A DNA stretch of 64,000 bases from Hericium rajendrae (lineage: Eukaryota; Basidiomycota; Agaricomycetes; Russulales; Hericiaceae), in NCBI GenBank assembly GCA_033439255.1, contig CM065879.1, positions 3,540,501-3,604,500 on the forward strand. Direction: 5' to 3'. The translations under genes and the position numbers were made by a program. A model generated the notes under the pieces. The model had not been told where the DNA came from. It searched no databases and worked only from the letters and a program-made list of their open reading frames with translations. Below are positions 34,524 to 46,740 of this stretch, in pieces. Numbering within the stretch: position 1 is the stretch's first letter; each line of letters opens with the position of its first letter.

Positions 34524-36104
34524 GTTTGAAGTGATATAGAACTGCTTCCTACCGCTGGAAAGGCAACAAGCTATATACTCGCCCGCGACGTACGTATCGA
34601 TGTCGGGGTTTCATTGCGACCGACCTTCATCCAATGGGAACGGAAGGCTGCTCCGACCGTTGGATCGGTTGCACGCTGGAATGCCTGAGTGCGTACGTGC
34701 TGGGAACCGCGTACGAGGGCGCAGAGCTCCGATGACACGAAAACAGTGGTATCAGCTCGCCTTGTGCATGGAGCGCGGACAGCATACTATCGGCTGGCAC
34801 CTGCGTCACCTGAAGGGAGTTGACATGGTTGAGACATCGTAACTGCTCTCAGAGTGATGGCATGCCTCCCGGTGCAGTGAGAATATGCATTAGGGTGAGA
34901 AAGCCGTGAGCCGTCTCCGGATGGATGACCATGTTTTCGACGCGTCAATGATCTTCTCAGAAGGCGAAAACGTCGACACGTGAGAAGAAGACCTGAGATC
35001 AGAAAAAATACCCTCGACAACCGGCTGGTTGCGTGGACTTTGCCCGGCCTTTGCTCCCGCGAATGAAATCTGATATGGACGGTGCAAATTCTGTTAAACA
35101 TACGCACAGAGAGTCTCAGCAAGTGGGGAACCAATTTGTGTGTCAAGACAACGCACCAGCCGATGTGCACGCCCTGCGCGGCGGCCCTGGCATCGCAATC
35201 AGGCTTTGTGTGCGCAATCGTGTCCATGAGCCAGCGTGCGACACCACAACGTCACAACAAGCGAACGATCGTCAGATCAATCCGGCGCACAGCAAAGTGC
35301 TCCAATCATCTTCACTTCAATCCCGCACGCTACAGTAAATTTGAAATGTTTCAACGCACTTGCGCGCATTCGGCCGCCGTGCGATTGAAGACACCCCAAG
35401 ACAGATCTGGAGGTCAGTCGTTATCTGTTTCGGTGTTAGTATCGGTGCTTGTGCATATGGAAGTCTGCAGGCCCAGGCGTCTTCGAGAAGTTAGGCTTGT
35501 CGGGAGATCCGGGACGGTTATGATGTGTCGGTACGCCGAGATGCAATTGGCCCACTGAATGCAAATATATGTGCGAACACAGCTGAAGACGTCGGCCCAA
35601 GGCGTCTGAACGATGTTTATACACAATGGGTGCTTGATGTTCTCCCGCAGCGTCTGCGATGCCAACATATCCTCAGGGTTTGCCTGACAGATCCCGCCCA
35701 GAAAAGTCACAGAACCTGAGCTGCTGCAAGAATAAACCACGGCGGCAGTCTTCTATCGTGTCGTCTGCCATCAGAAGCGCCGCATCAGGGCAATGGAGTC
35801 GATGTTGATGGACACCGCAAAAGGTGGAGAGAGCATTGAAGCAAGTCGACAATATTCCGTCTGCCAGCAATGCAGCAAACCAAGCAAACACGATGTCGTG
35901 ACCTGCCCGTGCAACTGAAAGTGTGTCAGGTGACTGAATAGGCACTAACGCGTTCAGGCCGCAGGCGGCGCTGCGACACGTCTTCGATCATCATCTAAGT
36001 ATACTGAACGCGCCCAGCCCATCTTACGTGCACGTTTCAATTAAATACGCAGCAGTATTTCATCTGCCAGTTCCACGAGAATCTACATCACAGCATCCCC
36101 ATCA
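34524..36104. other. 1.6-kb divergent intergenic between P450 and methyltransferase
   Basis: No supported gene on either strand. The left end contains the P450 TATA box; the right end (caattaaatacg near 36038) is a weak TATA for the methyltransferase. Confidence 0.45.
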
Positions 36105-37953
36105 ATGCCCTCCGTCCTCAAGCAGCTCTCCGACCTCATCGCGGCCGCAGTCGACCAGATCGACGCCGCGACCGAGGCGAAAGACCAGCCTTTCCCCTCG
36201 CTCGACGAGCCCTTCACGCCCGAGTCCGAGACGCCGCGCCACCAGCCCGAGGTCGCCGCGGCGATCCCGCTCATCGTCGCCGCGGCGAAGCAGCTCATCG
36301 CGACCGCGCAGCTGCCGGGCATAACACTCACGGAGACGCCCCTCTCGGTGCGCGCCGTTTCCTCCGCGTCAGCGCACATCCCGAGTTTGTTCGGTTTTGT
36401 CTGACTGACAGTGGACGCTCATCGCGAGCCTCGGAACTGCGAACGACGCGAACATCGTCGAAATCCTGCGCGACGCGGGCCCGCAGGGCCTGCACGTCAC
36501 AGACATCGCGCGCAAGTGTGGGATGGACCCATCCCGTACCGGTGAGAGCACCGCTTTCGCTTTCGTGCGTTGGATGGGCGTTGACTGCGCATGCCAGGGC
36601 GGATCCTCCGGCTCCTGGCCACGAATCACATCTTCAGGGAGCTCGCGCCGGATGTGTTCGCCAACAATCGGCTGTCTTCGTTCATCGACACTGGAAAATC
36701 GCTGGAAGAGATCGTCAACGAGTGCGCATATGCCTTTGCCGTCTGTTGCCCTCCGCAGTAATAGTAACTGACGTTCCCTGCAGCCCTACAGCCAAGTACG
36801 ACAACACCACAGGTACATCCGCGATCATTGCGTCCTTGTGCGTCTTCTTTTTCCCTAACAAGTACGTACCTCGACTGACCCTCCCCAGCACGAGCGAGCA
36901 AGGCGCCATCGCCGGCGTGCTCTCCAAGACCCTGCGCGATCCCGTCCTCGGCTGGTCCCAAGAGCCAAACGAAGCCGCCTTCCAGAAAGCACACAACACG
37001 ACGTTGAACGCGTTCGAGTGGTACGAGCTGCCCGAGAACAGCGCGCTGCTGCGCCGCCTCGGCGTGCAGATGACGGGCCAGAACAAGATGCAGCCGCCCG
37101 ACACCATCGTTGCAGGTGCGGCATCCGCCGTCCCCTATGCGCCCATGGCTGACGTCGTCCGCGCTGCAGGCTTCGATTTTCGGCGCGCTGGAGAAGGGCG
37201 CGCTCGTCGTGGACGTCGCGGGCGGCCTCGGCGCGGTCTCCCTCGTCCTCGCGAAGACGTTCCCCGACCTTATCCTCATCGTCGAGGACCGACCGCCCGT
37301 CATCGCGCAGGCAACTGAGTATTGGAACGCCGAGCTGCCCGGTGCGCTCGAGAGTGGCCGTATCCGCCTACTCGGTACGTCTTCAAGTTCCTTCCTCGCG
37401 GTACACAGCCCACTAACACGCGCCGCCCAGCCGCGGACATGTTCGCGCCGCAACCGGCCACGGCCCACGCTCCCGCCGTTTTCGTGCTGCGCGCGGTGCT
37501 GCACGACTGGGCGGACCGCTACGCTGCGCAGATCCTCACACAGCTGCGCGCCGGCGGCGGGCCCGCACACGACGCTGTTGATTATAGACTCGGTGCTGCC
37601 GTATGCGTGCTCGGACATGGGTGCCGCGAGCGCGGTCCCAGGCGCGGTGCAGCCTGCGCCGCCAGCGCCGCTGCTCGCGAACGGCGGGGGCGCGGCGAGC
37701 GTCGCGTATATGGTCGATGTGCTGGTGCGTATGCTGTGTGTTGTTTGTTTGTTGGGGCGCTGATTGGCTGGGTTAGATGCTGGGGATGCAGAATGGCCAG
37801 GAGCGCACGGCGCGGGAGTTTGTGGATTTGTTGGGGAGGACGGGGTGGGAGCTGAAGGAGATCAGGCGCGCGGGGCCGGGGGGCGTATGGCATCCCATTC
37901 TCGTCGCTGCTCCGGTACAGGTCGAGCGGGCAGGTGGTTGCGCTGCGTGCTAG
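36105..37953 (+). CDS. COMT-type SAM-dependent O-methyltransferase
   Basis: Methylates hydroxyl groups of small aromatic or polyketide molecules. The start at 36105 reads MPSVLKQLSDLIAAAVDQID. An N-terminal winged-helix dimerisation part shows IVEILRDAGPQGLHVTDIAR and RILRLLATNHIFRELAPDVF. The SAM domain has GALEKGALVVDVAGGLG (motif I), DLILIVEDRP, and VFVLRAVLHDWADRYA with the catalytic His. The tail is VDVLMLGMQNGQERTAREFV and IRRAGPGGVWHPILVAAPVQ, ending CAAC at 37953. Introns lie near 36349-36412, 36541-36597, 36722-36782, 37116-37169, 37374-37430 and 37722-37777. A TTTT run near 37176-37180 breaks the frame just before GALEKG, and another break occurs near 37565. Its pairing with the P450 suggests one small secondary-metabolite pathway (inference). 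Confidence 0.85.
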
Positions 37954-38018
37954 GTATGAACGGATGGATTCAGTTGCTCTGTACTAAGTATCAGGGAGAA
38001 TATGACTGGAATGTACTT

Positions 38019-38460
38019 ATTTGTTGTATCAGGATATGTGATTGATGTCAGTTTGTGGAATTTACCTTCATTTTTCCGACGTATGTGTGTGTGAATGGAT
38101 GTTCATCGCTTCATTTACCTGCCAGAGGATGGCGTGTTCGAGGTCTTCAATCAGCGTTTGGTGGACGCATTTGCCAAGGCTGCTATGTCAAGTATTGTAT
38201 GATGGCATGGTTTGCCTACCTCTCGATGCATGACTGCAGTCAACTGGGAAGTCTAGTGTTGATAGCTGTTACGAGCGATCTTTAATATTAATTCAGCTGG
38301 CAACCGCCGCCATACAGTATACGAAAAGATGCGTGCTGTATGGTTGCAGGACGTCTTCTGTAAAATGCTTGCTGTTGTATCAGAATATGTGATTGATATC
38401 ATTTTCTGAATCTTACTTTCATGCTCCCTAAATCGGGTGTGAATACGCATTTATGACCTC
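38019..38460. repeat. Diverged direct repeat, two copies of ~90 bp
   Basis: tgttgtatcaggatatgtga at 38022 recurs as tgttgtatcagaatatgtga at 38374; both continue ttgat(g/a)tca then ttacctt/ttacttt and a gtgtgaat motif. The first copy lies just beyond the methyltransferase stop, so a duplicated 3' flank is possible. Confidence 0.6.
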
Positions 38461-38741
38461 GTTGACCGTTGAATTTAAACGGATTCGATGTCTTCGATTG
38501 AGCCAAGGGACGTTCAAGCAGTCAGTGGACAACTTTGTTCAGAATAAACCAATGTTGCGGAGGCCCCTTTTCTGGTTGATAGCGCTCCTGTAAAGCCTCG
38601 TCGACCAATCCGATGAGCTTTGTCTTGAGTTTGATCTACTCAGAAACATGTCATAACATAAAAGAATAGCTGGGGAAAGTCGCGCACTGTTCAAACGTAT
38701 ACGCTTGTGATGGACGCGCTTGCTAAGGAATTTATATAGTG

Positions 38742-38918
38742 GGTGACTTTCCGCGGCCTTAAATCTATGGTATGATATTCCTGAGGCCATTTCAAATGCC
38801 TCGCTAACGTCCAAAATGACCTCCTCATCCAATCAGGTCGTGCAAATCAGCGGACCTTGAATCTAAATGGCCTCCAAAACATATCATAGAATAAAAATAA
38901 GGCCGCGGAAAGTCATCC
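38742..38918. repeat. Imperfect inverted repeat, ~52-bp arms
   Basis: The left arm ggtgactttccgcggcctta (38742) and its continuation to ctgaggccattt (38792) reverse-complement to aaatggcctc at 38865 and taaggccgcggaaagtcat ending near 38918. A further related piece (aaaagaatagctggggaaag) sits at about 38660. This could be a decayed MITE. Confidence 0.6.
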
Positions 38919-39113
38919 AGTGTCGTAGCCTATAGAAATGACTGCCCGCATCTGCGTGAGGTCAGCAGCGGAGACTGCAAAACATACCTCCACAGTCCAC
39001 CTGCCAGCATAGGGCGCCAAGGATCTCGAACGGAAATTTTGATACAGCTTCCGACCCCTCACCGAGTCCGCGCGGTTGTCAATCGGCGTTGTGTCCCGAA
39101 TGACACCCGCAAA

Positions 39114-39175
39114 CGTTTCATTAGCAAGAGATTGGAAAGCCAAGCGTTTCATTAGCAAGAGACTGGAAAGCCAAC
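39114..39175. repeat. Tandem duplication, 2 x 31 bp
   Basis: Two adjacent copies of a 31-bp unit starting cgtttcattagcaagaga, differing at two positions. Confidence 0.9.
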
Positions 39176-39708
39176 GCCATAAGCATCTCCGAGCTCATCG
39201 TCTCGGTTCTCATCCGGCGAATGGAGCGCACGACGAGTCACGACTCACTAGTTCACTGCTCAGTCGCGCCATGATTACATGTGCCCGAGCGCGCCGCGGC
39301 GGCGATGTGTATCCGCAAGCGAGTAGATGAGCGAGTTTTCTGGCTGATGGCGCGCAGATAAGTAGGTACGTTACGACGGGGAAGCCAATCAGAAAATGCA
39401 TTGGGGAAGGTGCTGGAAGGTGCGACGCGACGATAGTGGCAGTACATGCATCTGTCTATGTCCGAGGTCATAGGAGCGCACGTTGCTCGGATGATATCCA
39501 TGGCTGAAGCTACAAGTACTCGATATGTTTTTAGACGGTGAGTCGCATAAAACATACGAATGGCCGGGTATGAACGCGAGTGGTCGAGTCGACAGTCTCG
39601 GCTGGAGTAGGAGGCCCGGGGCTGGCCCTAGCGACCCCGGATTCCCCGACTGTCAAATTAGGCGCCCATCAAAGCTCCGATCAACGATAATCTAATCCCA
39701 ATCGGCGC

Positions 39709-39760
39709 ATATATAAGCTCGCCACTCCTCCTCTCCTCCTCCCCCGCGCCCCCATATCAG
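39709..39760 (+). promoter_or_regulatory. gpd core promoter: TATA box and CT-rich block
   Basis: The TATA box atatataag at 39709-39717 is followed immediately by a pyrimidine tract (ctcctcctctcctcctcccc), the classic arrangement of strong basidiomycete gpd promoters. The ATG lies about 85 bp downstream of the TATA. Confidence 0.8.
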
Positions 39761-39799
39761 TTCATTCATTTCACTACCAGACATCCCAAATCTTGAAAA

Positions 39800-41765
<1,966 letters not shown>

Positions 41766-42862
41766 ATGCACAGATGTCTCCAGATCCCCGAGATCGTCCT
41801 CGATTCGGCAATCGAGCACGCCAATCGTTCTCTAGAACAAGATCAGGATGACGACTTTTACGCTGACGTGGAGAACGAGCGTCGCGCGAGGACTCGGAAC
41901 TCTGACTGCCTACACCTTGCATAGACATATAGATTCTTCCTCGAACCGGCGCTGGATGCCCTCTGGCACTCAATGCGGCCCGGAGACAGTTCGCCATTGA
42001 CAGCCTGGTTGCCCGGAGACCGTTTGCACTGGGAGGACATGGACGAGGAAAGAAAAGTGTGACTATCCCATTTCCCGTGATGCTTACAGCTTATCAGACA
42101 AATGTAGCTGCCAAAGCGCGTTCGGCCAAGTTCGATTCAATTCGATCGAGCTAATACGCACCGCGCATCCGCGTTCTGTACGTCGACAATGAGTTGACGC
42201 CGGAAATCTGCTGCACCATGGGCATAAGCTTTCCCGCCTCGTCGCGCCTTCTATTGCCAAACCTGCGTTATCTCTAACACGGCGCGAGCGAGAACGTGAT
42301 TCTGTCCTACATATGCATGTTCGTCGGCCCGTCTCTGAGGAGCCCGGACCTCGGTTTCGCTGCGTGGGGGACATCTTCGAAGGACCTCTTTTTCTCCAGC
42401 CTTTCCATACTCACAGCTCAATATAGGCCTCATTATCCGCCTTGCTCGTCTTCCGACATGTGAAAAAGGTCTTCACAGGCGTGCGGGTAGCCGACTGGGA
42501 CGACGGACTCTTTCCTTCCTTCCTTCCTTCTTTCGGCAGCAACTGGCCCAGTCTGCGCGAGCTTTGGCTCTCGGCCGAGAGGGTTCATGGCAAGATGACT
42601 ATCGGCGGGCTTCTTCCTATCGCCAGGCACTGTCATCATCTCCAGTCTCTGGAAGTGCCATGGAAGTGCCACTTGCGCGCGCTGAAATTGTTGTGGACAA
42701 CTACCTAAGCGAGATTAGGATAAACTGACTCTAGGACGGTACACGATCTTCCTCTCGCACCCTCTCCAAACACTAGCACCCGTGCAGGTGTCGTACCTCT
42801 GATATATCTTCCCTCTCTCTGATGTCGCTGCTAGTCGGCTCTTACTTGGTGAATGGTTCATA
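41766..42862 (+). pseudogene. F-box/LRR protein pseudogene
   Basis: The start MHRCLQIPEIVL at 41766 is the typical Agaricomycete F-box opening. It continues after an in-frame stop near 41923 as FLEPALDALWHSMRPGD and DRLHWEDMDEERK, then YAPRIRVLYVDNELTPEICC, SRLLLPNLRYL, LLVFRHVKKVFTGVRVADWD, SLRELWLSAERVHGK, LLPIARHCHHLQSLEVPW and HPLQTLAPVQVSYL. In-frame stops (e.g. after HLA, NLRYL and VSYL) and frame changes make it non-functional unless several are sequence errors. Its 3' part is duplicated at 44.75-45.24 kb. Confidence 0.65.
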
Positions 42863-43181
42863 AGCGAAGCCATGGATATCGATTAGAATACATGGCTTGA
42901 AATAGCTTTCCTCGATTTGATGCGTATCTTGAAGCCTTAAACGAATGATTCATCGGTTGCTGAGCTGTCATAGGAGTTTTGAGTCCATATCTTTATCCTC
43001 GACTCAGCGCATACTGATGCTGGGTGAGCAGTAGCCAGGAAATTGTAAGTTGCTTACCGCCGCTGAATCGTTTACCACCCACATGCCTTTGTATGCGCTC
43101 GCGTCACTGTCCCAAATATTCATTGTGGTTATTGGATGAGATACAATCAAGGCGGGCATGTATTCAAACAAGTCATACAGT

Positions 43182-44233
43182 TCAATAGTACGCAGCTGCC
43201 CAGATCTTGCCCGTCTCTGCCAAAGCTTCCTCGCTAACATCACGCCACGCCATGTCCCCGTCCTTGGGCTCTTCCTCGGTACCCACTCCGCCTCGGAGAC
43301 GACGTCGAAGCGATGTCCGGCCCAGACGCCACGGTGAAGCTGCGAGCACCTTTTCATCGTGGGGTCCGTATCGGACGACCAGCAGATGCGGAACCCGCAG
43401 ACGTGGCCCAGGGTGACAGCCTTCACGCCGTCCAGCTTTCCCTCTTTCGCGCTGCTGCCACTGCTGCAGCGCCGTCCCGCGGACGTACTCGCGGCTCGTG
43501 AGGTCCCGCAGGACGAGCGAGGCGTCGGGCGGCGCGGCCCAGGGCTCCTGTAGGTGCTTCCATAGCAGCCAGTCCCTGCCCTTGGGCGCGAGGCCCCGTT
43601 TCTCGAGGGACCGCATGAAGCTGCGCGGGTGAAAGTTGGCACTTCCTTCCAGGACGTGGCGATGTAATAGAGATTGCCGTCGGCGTCGGCGTCGGAGCCT
43701 GCCAGCGCTTCGAGCTCCCCCTCGGCAAGCATGCCATTGGGCAGGCGCGGCGCGTAGTCGCCGATGCAGATGATGCGATCGCCGGCCCAGCGGGAGGGTG
43801 TGAGGATGCGGTTGAGGCATGCCTCGAGGCGTGGGCGGGTGATCTTCCAGAGGCGCTTGCTGCAGAGCCCGAAGCAGACCATGTCGAGCACGTCGTGCTC
43901 GAGATGATTGATGACTGCATCGACCATCTCTGTGGAAAGTCTGTCGAAGACCGATGCGCTGTTCATCGGCATGGCTATCAGGAAGTGGATGAAAAGGAAA
44001 GAAGATACACAGGCTTACAGCTTGCCGCTGCCTACAACCGTTTTCGGGGATGCCTATGGCCTTCGTGATGTCGCGTAACACAGCGGGATCTGGCTCAGAT
44101 AGCAGCGAGACCTTCTTGGATTGGAGCATTCTGTCAGGGCCATTGGAAAGGACAAGATGCATTCGCCAAGCTTGCCCAAACGCCCCGTATGCGTGCGTCC
44201 ATCGATGTTCAGAAGCTTCCAGTACTGTCCCAT
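43182..44233 (-). CDS. 'MGQYW' F-box-like protein, copy A (frame-broken)
   Basis: A member of an Agaricomycete-expanded family with an N-terminal MGQYW block followed by a F-box-like helix region. The start ATG at 44233 reads MGQYWKLLNIDGRTHTGRLG, then after a frame break KVSLLSEPDPAVLRDITKAI, an intron near 43975-44025, and FDRLSTEMVDAVINHLEHDV with LDMVCFGLCSKRLWKITRP (the F-box-like core), CIGDYAPRLPNGMLAEGELE, KGRDWLLWKHLQEPW, GHVCGFRICWSSDTDPTMK, HRGVWAGHRFDVVSEAEWVP and the end KIWAAAYY at 43182. Frame breaks occur near 44150, 43635, 43435 and 43265. The function is unknown; F-box adaptor activity is plausible. It is 2.3 kb from its duplicate. Confidence 0.75.
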
Positions 44234-44355
44234 TTTCTGTCACTTGCGTTCTTGTTGGACTCGGACGTGTTTTTGCAGACTCGTCTCAGGATGCGGCGCA
44301 GAACGAAAGGGAGGTGCTGGGTCGTTGGTGGCACAGTAGAACCGTGATGGTGGCA

Positions 44356-44414
44356 TATTTATGGCTGGAAAAGATGGCGGTAAGTGAATTATGAACACAC
44401 GCGAGTCATGGCGG
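44356..44414 (-). promoter_or_regulatory. Conserved promoter module of 'MGQYW' copy A
   Basis: On the minus strand it begins ccgccatgactcgc and ends ccagccataaata, with the TATA element 123 bp from the ATG. The same two boxes with identical 59-bp total span flank copies B and C. Confidence 0.75.
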
Positions 44415-44466
44415 ATATTTTCCCTGTACTTATGGTAAGATATCGATGACCGTGCCTGTAGGTAAT

Positions 44467-44585
44467 GATTCTGAACATACCCACTGCAGAGATGCCGCCG
44501 TGGCGCCTCCGATGAGCCGGCGGGGGCCGTGTGGAAACTCGATCACATGACCATGGCGCGTCAAGTTGGCGCAGATTGGCGGAGC
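44467..44585. repeat. Dispersed ~120-bp block, copy 1
   Basis: This block starts gattctgaacatacccac and contains gcgcctccgatgagccggcg and actcgatcacatgacca followed by gcgcgtcaagttg. All of these recur at 50347-50468. It includes TCACATGA, a bHLH-type E-box half-palindrome. Confidence 0.8.
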
Positions 44586-44589
44586 GCGC

Positions 44590-45237
44590 GTAATACAAAC
44601 ATATCGGAACAGCGTCCGAACTAGAGGATCTCTTCGAGTCAATCTATAGCGCTTGCTCTCCGACGATGCTACAGGAGGTACATCTAGCTTGCAAAGACAT
44701 TGACTACGACGGGCTGCCGGCGTGGGAGCCCTTTCAATTCAGCAATGCCTCGTTATCTTCGCCCTGCTCGTCTTCCGACATGTGAAAAGGGTTTTCATAG
44801 GCGTGCGGGTAGCCGACTGGGACGACGGACTCCTTGCAGACATCGGCAAAAACGATCTGCACGAGCTCTTGCTCTCGGCCGAGAGGGTTCATGGCAAGAT
44901 GACTATCAGCGGGCTTCTTACTATCGCCAGACACTGTCACCATCTGCAGTCTCTGGAAGAACCATTTGCGTGCGCTGAAGCGGTCTCCGGATAACTACCA
45001 AAGTGAGACTTGGATACACTGATTTCAGGACGATGCGGGATCTTCCTCTCGTACTATCTAATGCTTTATGAACTACCGCCAGTGCAGACGTCATATCTCA
45101 GATATATTTTCCTCTCTGATGTCGCTGCGAGTCAGCTCTTACTTCAACCTGGCAGATCGTGGTCCGCGGAGATCGATTGGAACAGCTTGAATTGCCTTCT
45201 TCCATTCGACGCGTATCTTGAACCCTTAGATGAATGA
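44590..45237 (+). pseudogene. 5'-truncated F-box/LRR pseudogene
   Basis: This holds only the C-terminal half: ELEDLFESIYSACSPTMLQE, DYDGLPAWEPFQFSNASLSS, LLVFRHVKRVFIGVRVADWD, DLHELLLSAERVHGKMTISG, LLTIARHCHHLQSLEEPFA, then PPVQTSYLRYIFLSDVAASQ and EIDWNSLNCLLPF to a stop at 45237. It lacks the F-box end and has a frame change near 44990. From 44754 on it duplicates the sequence beginning at 42433. Confidence 0.65.
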
Positions 45238-45477
45238 TCCATCGGTTGCCAAGCTGTTGCAGGAGTTCGGCGAGTTCATATTTTTATCCCAAACTAAACG
45301 GATACTAATGCTGGATGTGCGTGTAGCCTTCCAGGCAAATGGAAGCTGTTTACTGCTGACCGCTTCACGTACTTGATTATGTTTCATCCAATAGCGACGA
45401 TGAATATTTGAGACCGCGACGCGAGGACATTCCAAGTCAGATGTGTATCAAACTCCGGTGCACCCTACAGATACAGT

Positions 45478-46565
45478 TCAATGATACGCAGCTTCCCAGA
45501 TCTCTTCTACCTCTGCCAAAGCATCCTTGCTAACGTCCCGCCAAACCGCATTCCCGCCCTCGGACTCTTTCTCGGGCACCCACTCCGCCTCAGAGACGAT
45601 GTCGAAGCGATGTCCGGCCCAGACGCCACGCTCAAGCTCCAAGCTCGTTTTCATCGTGGAGTCCACATCGGATGACCAGCAGATGCGAAACCCGCAGATG
45701 TGGCCAAGGGTAACATCCTCCACCTCTTCCAGCTCCCCTTTTTGCGCTGCCGCCACTTTGCAGCGCCGTCTCGCGGACGTACTCGCGGCTCGTGAGGTTG
45801 CGCAGGATGAGCGGCGCCGCGGGCTTTGTGGTCCAGGGCTCCTGGAGGTGCTTCCACAGCAGCCAGTCTCGGCTCTTGGGCGTGAGGCCTCGTTCTTCGA
45901 GGGGCCGCGTGAAGCTGTGCGGGGTGATGGTACGCACTTCCTGCCAGGACGCGGCAATGAAATAGAGATTGTCATCGTCGTCATCGTCCTCGTCGTCCTC
46001 GTCGTCCTCGTCGTCGGCGGCGGCGGAGCTTGCCAGTGCTTCTAGCTCGCCCTCTGTGAGCATGCCCTTTGGCAGGTCCTCCGCGTAGTCGCCAACGCAG
46101 ATGATGCGGTCGCCTGCCCAGCGGGATGGCGCGAGGATGCGGTTGAGGCATGCTTCGAGGCGCGGGCGGGTGATCTGCCAGAGGCGCCTGCTGCAGAGCC
46201 CGAAGCAGATCATGTCGGGTATATCGTGCTCGAGGTTCTCGATTACTACGCCGACCATCTCTGTGGAAAGCCTGTCGAAGAAAGGAGTCCTGGCCATCGT
46301 CATGGTGTGAGGAAGTTGACAAGAGGCGTGATAATTCGCAAGCTTACGGACGGTCACTGCCTAGAGCCGTTTCGTCAGGGATGCAAGTGGCCTTCATGAT
46401 ATCGCGTAGTACAGCGGGGTCTGGCTCAGATAGCAGCGAGACCTTTTTGGATTGGAGCATCTTGTTCAGGGCTATTGGAAAGGACAAGATACATTCGCCA
46501 AGCTTGCCCAAATGCCCCGTATGCGTGCGTTCATCGATGTTCAGAAGCATCCAATACTGCCCCAT
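45478..46565 (-). CDS. 'MGQYW' F-box-like protein, copy B
   Basis: The start ATG at 46565 gives MGQYWMLLNIDERTHTGHLG then KLGECILSFPIALNKMLQSK, open to the exon end PDETALGSDRP. After a short intron come FDRLSTEMVGVVIENLEHDI and DMICFGLCSRRLWQITRPRL, CVGDYAEDLPKGMLTEGELE, an acidic run (DDEDDEDDEDDDDDDN), KSRDWLLWKHLQEPW, LRNLTSREYVRETALQ, then in another frame KGELEEVEDVTLGHICGFRI, ERGVWAGHRFDIVSEAEWVP and the end IWEAAYH at 45478. It is better preserved than copy A; one frame change lies near 45760. The acidic run comes from a gtc/ctc-type triplet expansion at 45976-46020 absent from copy A. Function is unknown. Confidence 0.8.
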
Positions 46566-46681
46566 TTTTTGTCACTTGCGTTCTTGTTGGACTCGGACGT
46601 GTATTTGTAGACTCGTCGGATGCGGCGCAGAACGAGGGGGAGGTGCTGGGTCGTTGATGGCACAGGTAGGACACGCTTGCA

Positions 46682-46740
46682 TATTTATGGCTGGAACAGA
46701 TGCCGATAAGTAGGGAATGAATGCATGCGAGTCATGGCGG
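46682..46740 (-). promoter_or_regulatory. Conserved promoter module of 'MGQYW' copy B
   Basis: The same box pair as copy A: ccgccatgactcgc at one end, ccagccataaata at the other, spanning 59 bp, with the TATA 117 bp upstream of the ATG. Confidence 0.75.

Larger units (their letters stand above)
37954..39799. other. Repeat-bearing intergenic upstream of gpd
   Basis: No supported protein gene. It holds a diverged direct repeat (about 38019 and 38371), an imperfect inverted repeat (38742-38918), a 31-bp tandem pair (39114-39175) and, at the right end, the gpd promoter. Confidence 0.5.
42433..44466. repeat. Segmental duplication, unit A
   Basis: This unit comprises the 3' part of a plus-strand F-box pseudogene, the convergent minus-strand 'MGQYW' gene and its promoter. 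Landmarks such as tcgtcttccgacatgtgaaa (42446 vs 44770) and the gtcatggcgg and tgcctgtagg strings near the right end recur in unit B at an offset of about 2.3 kb. Confidence 0.8.
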
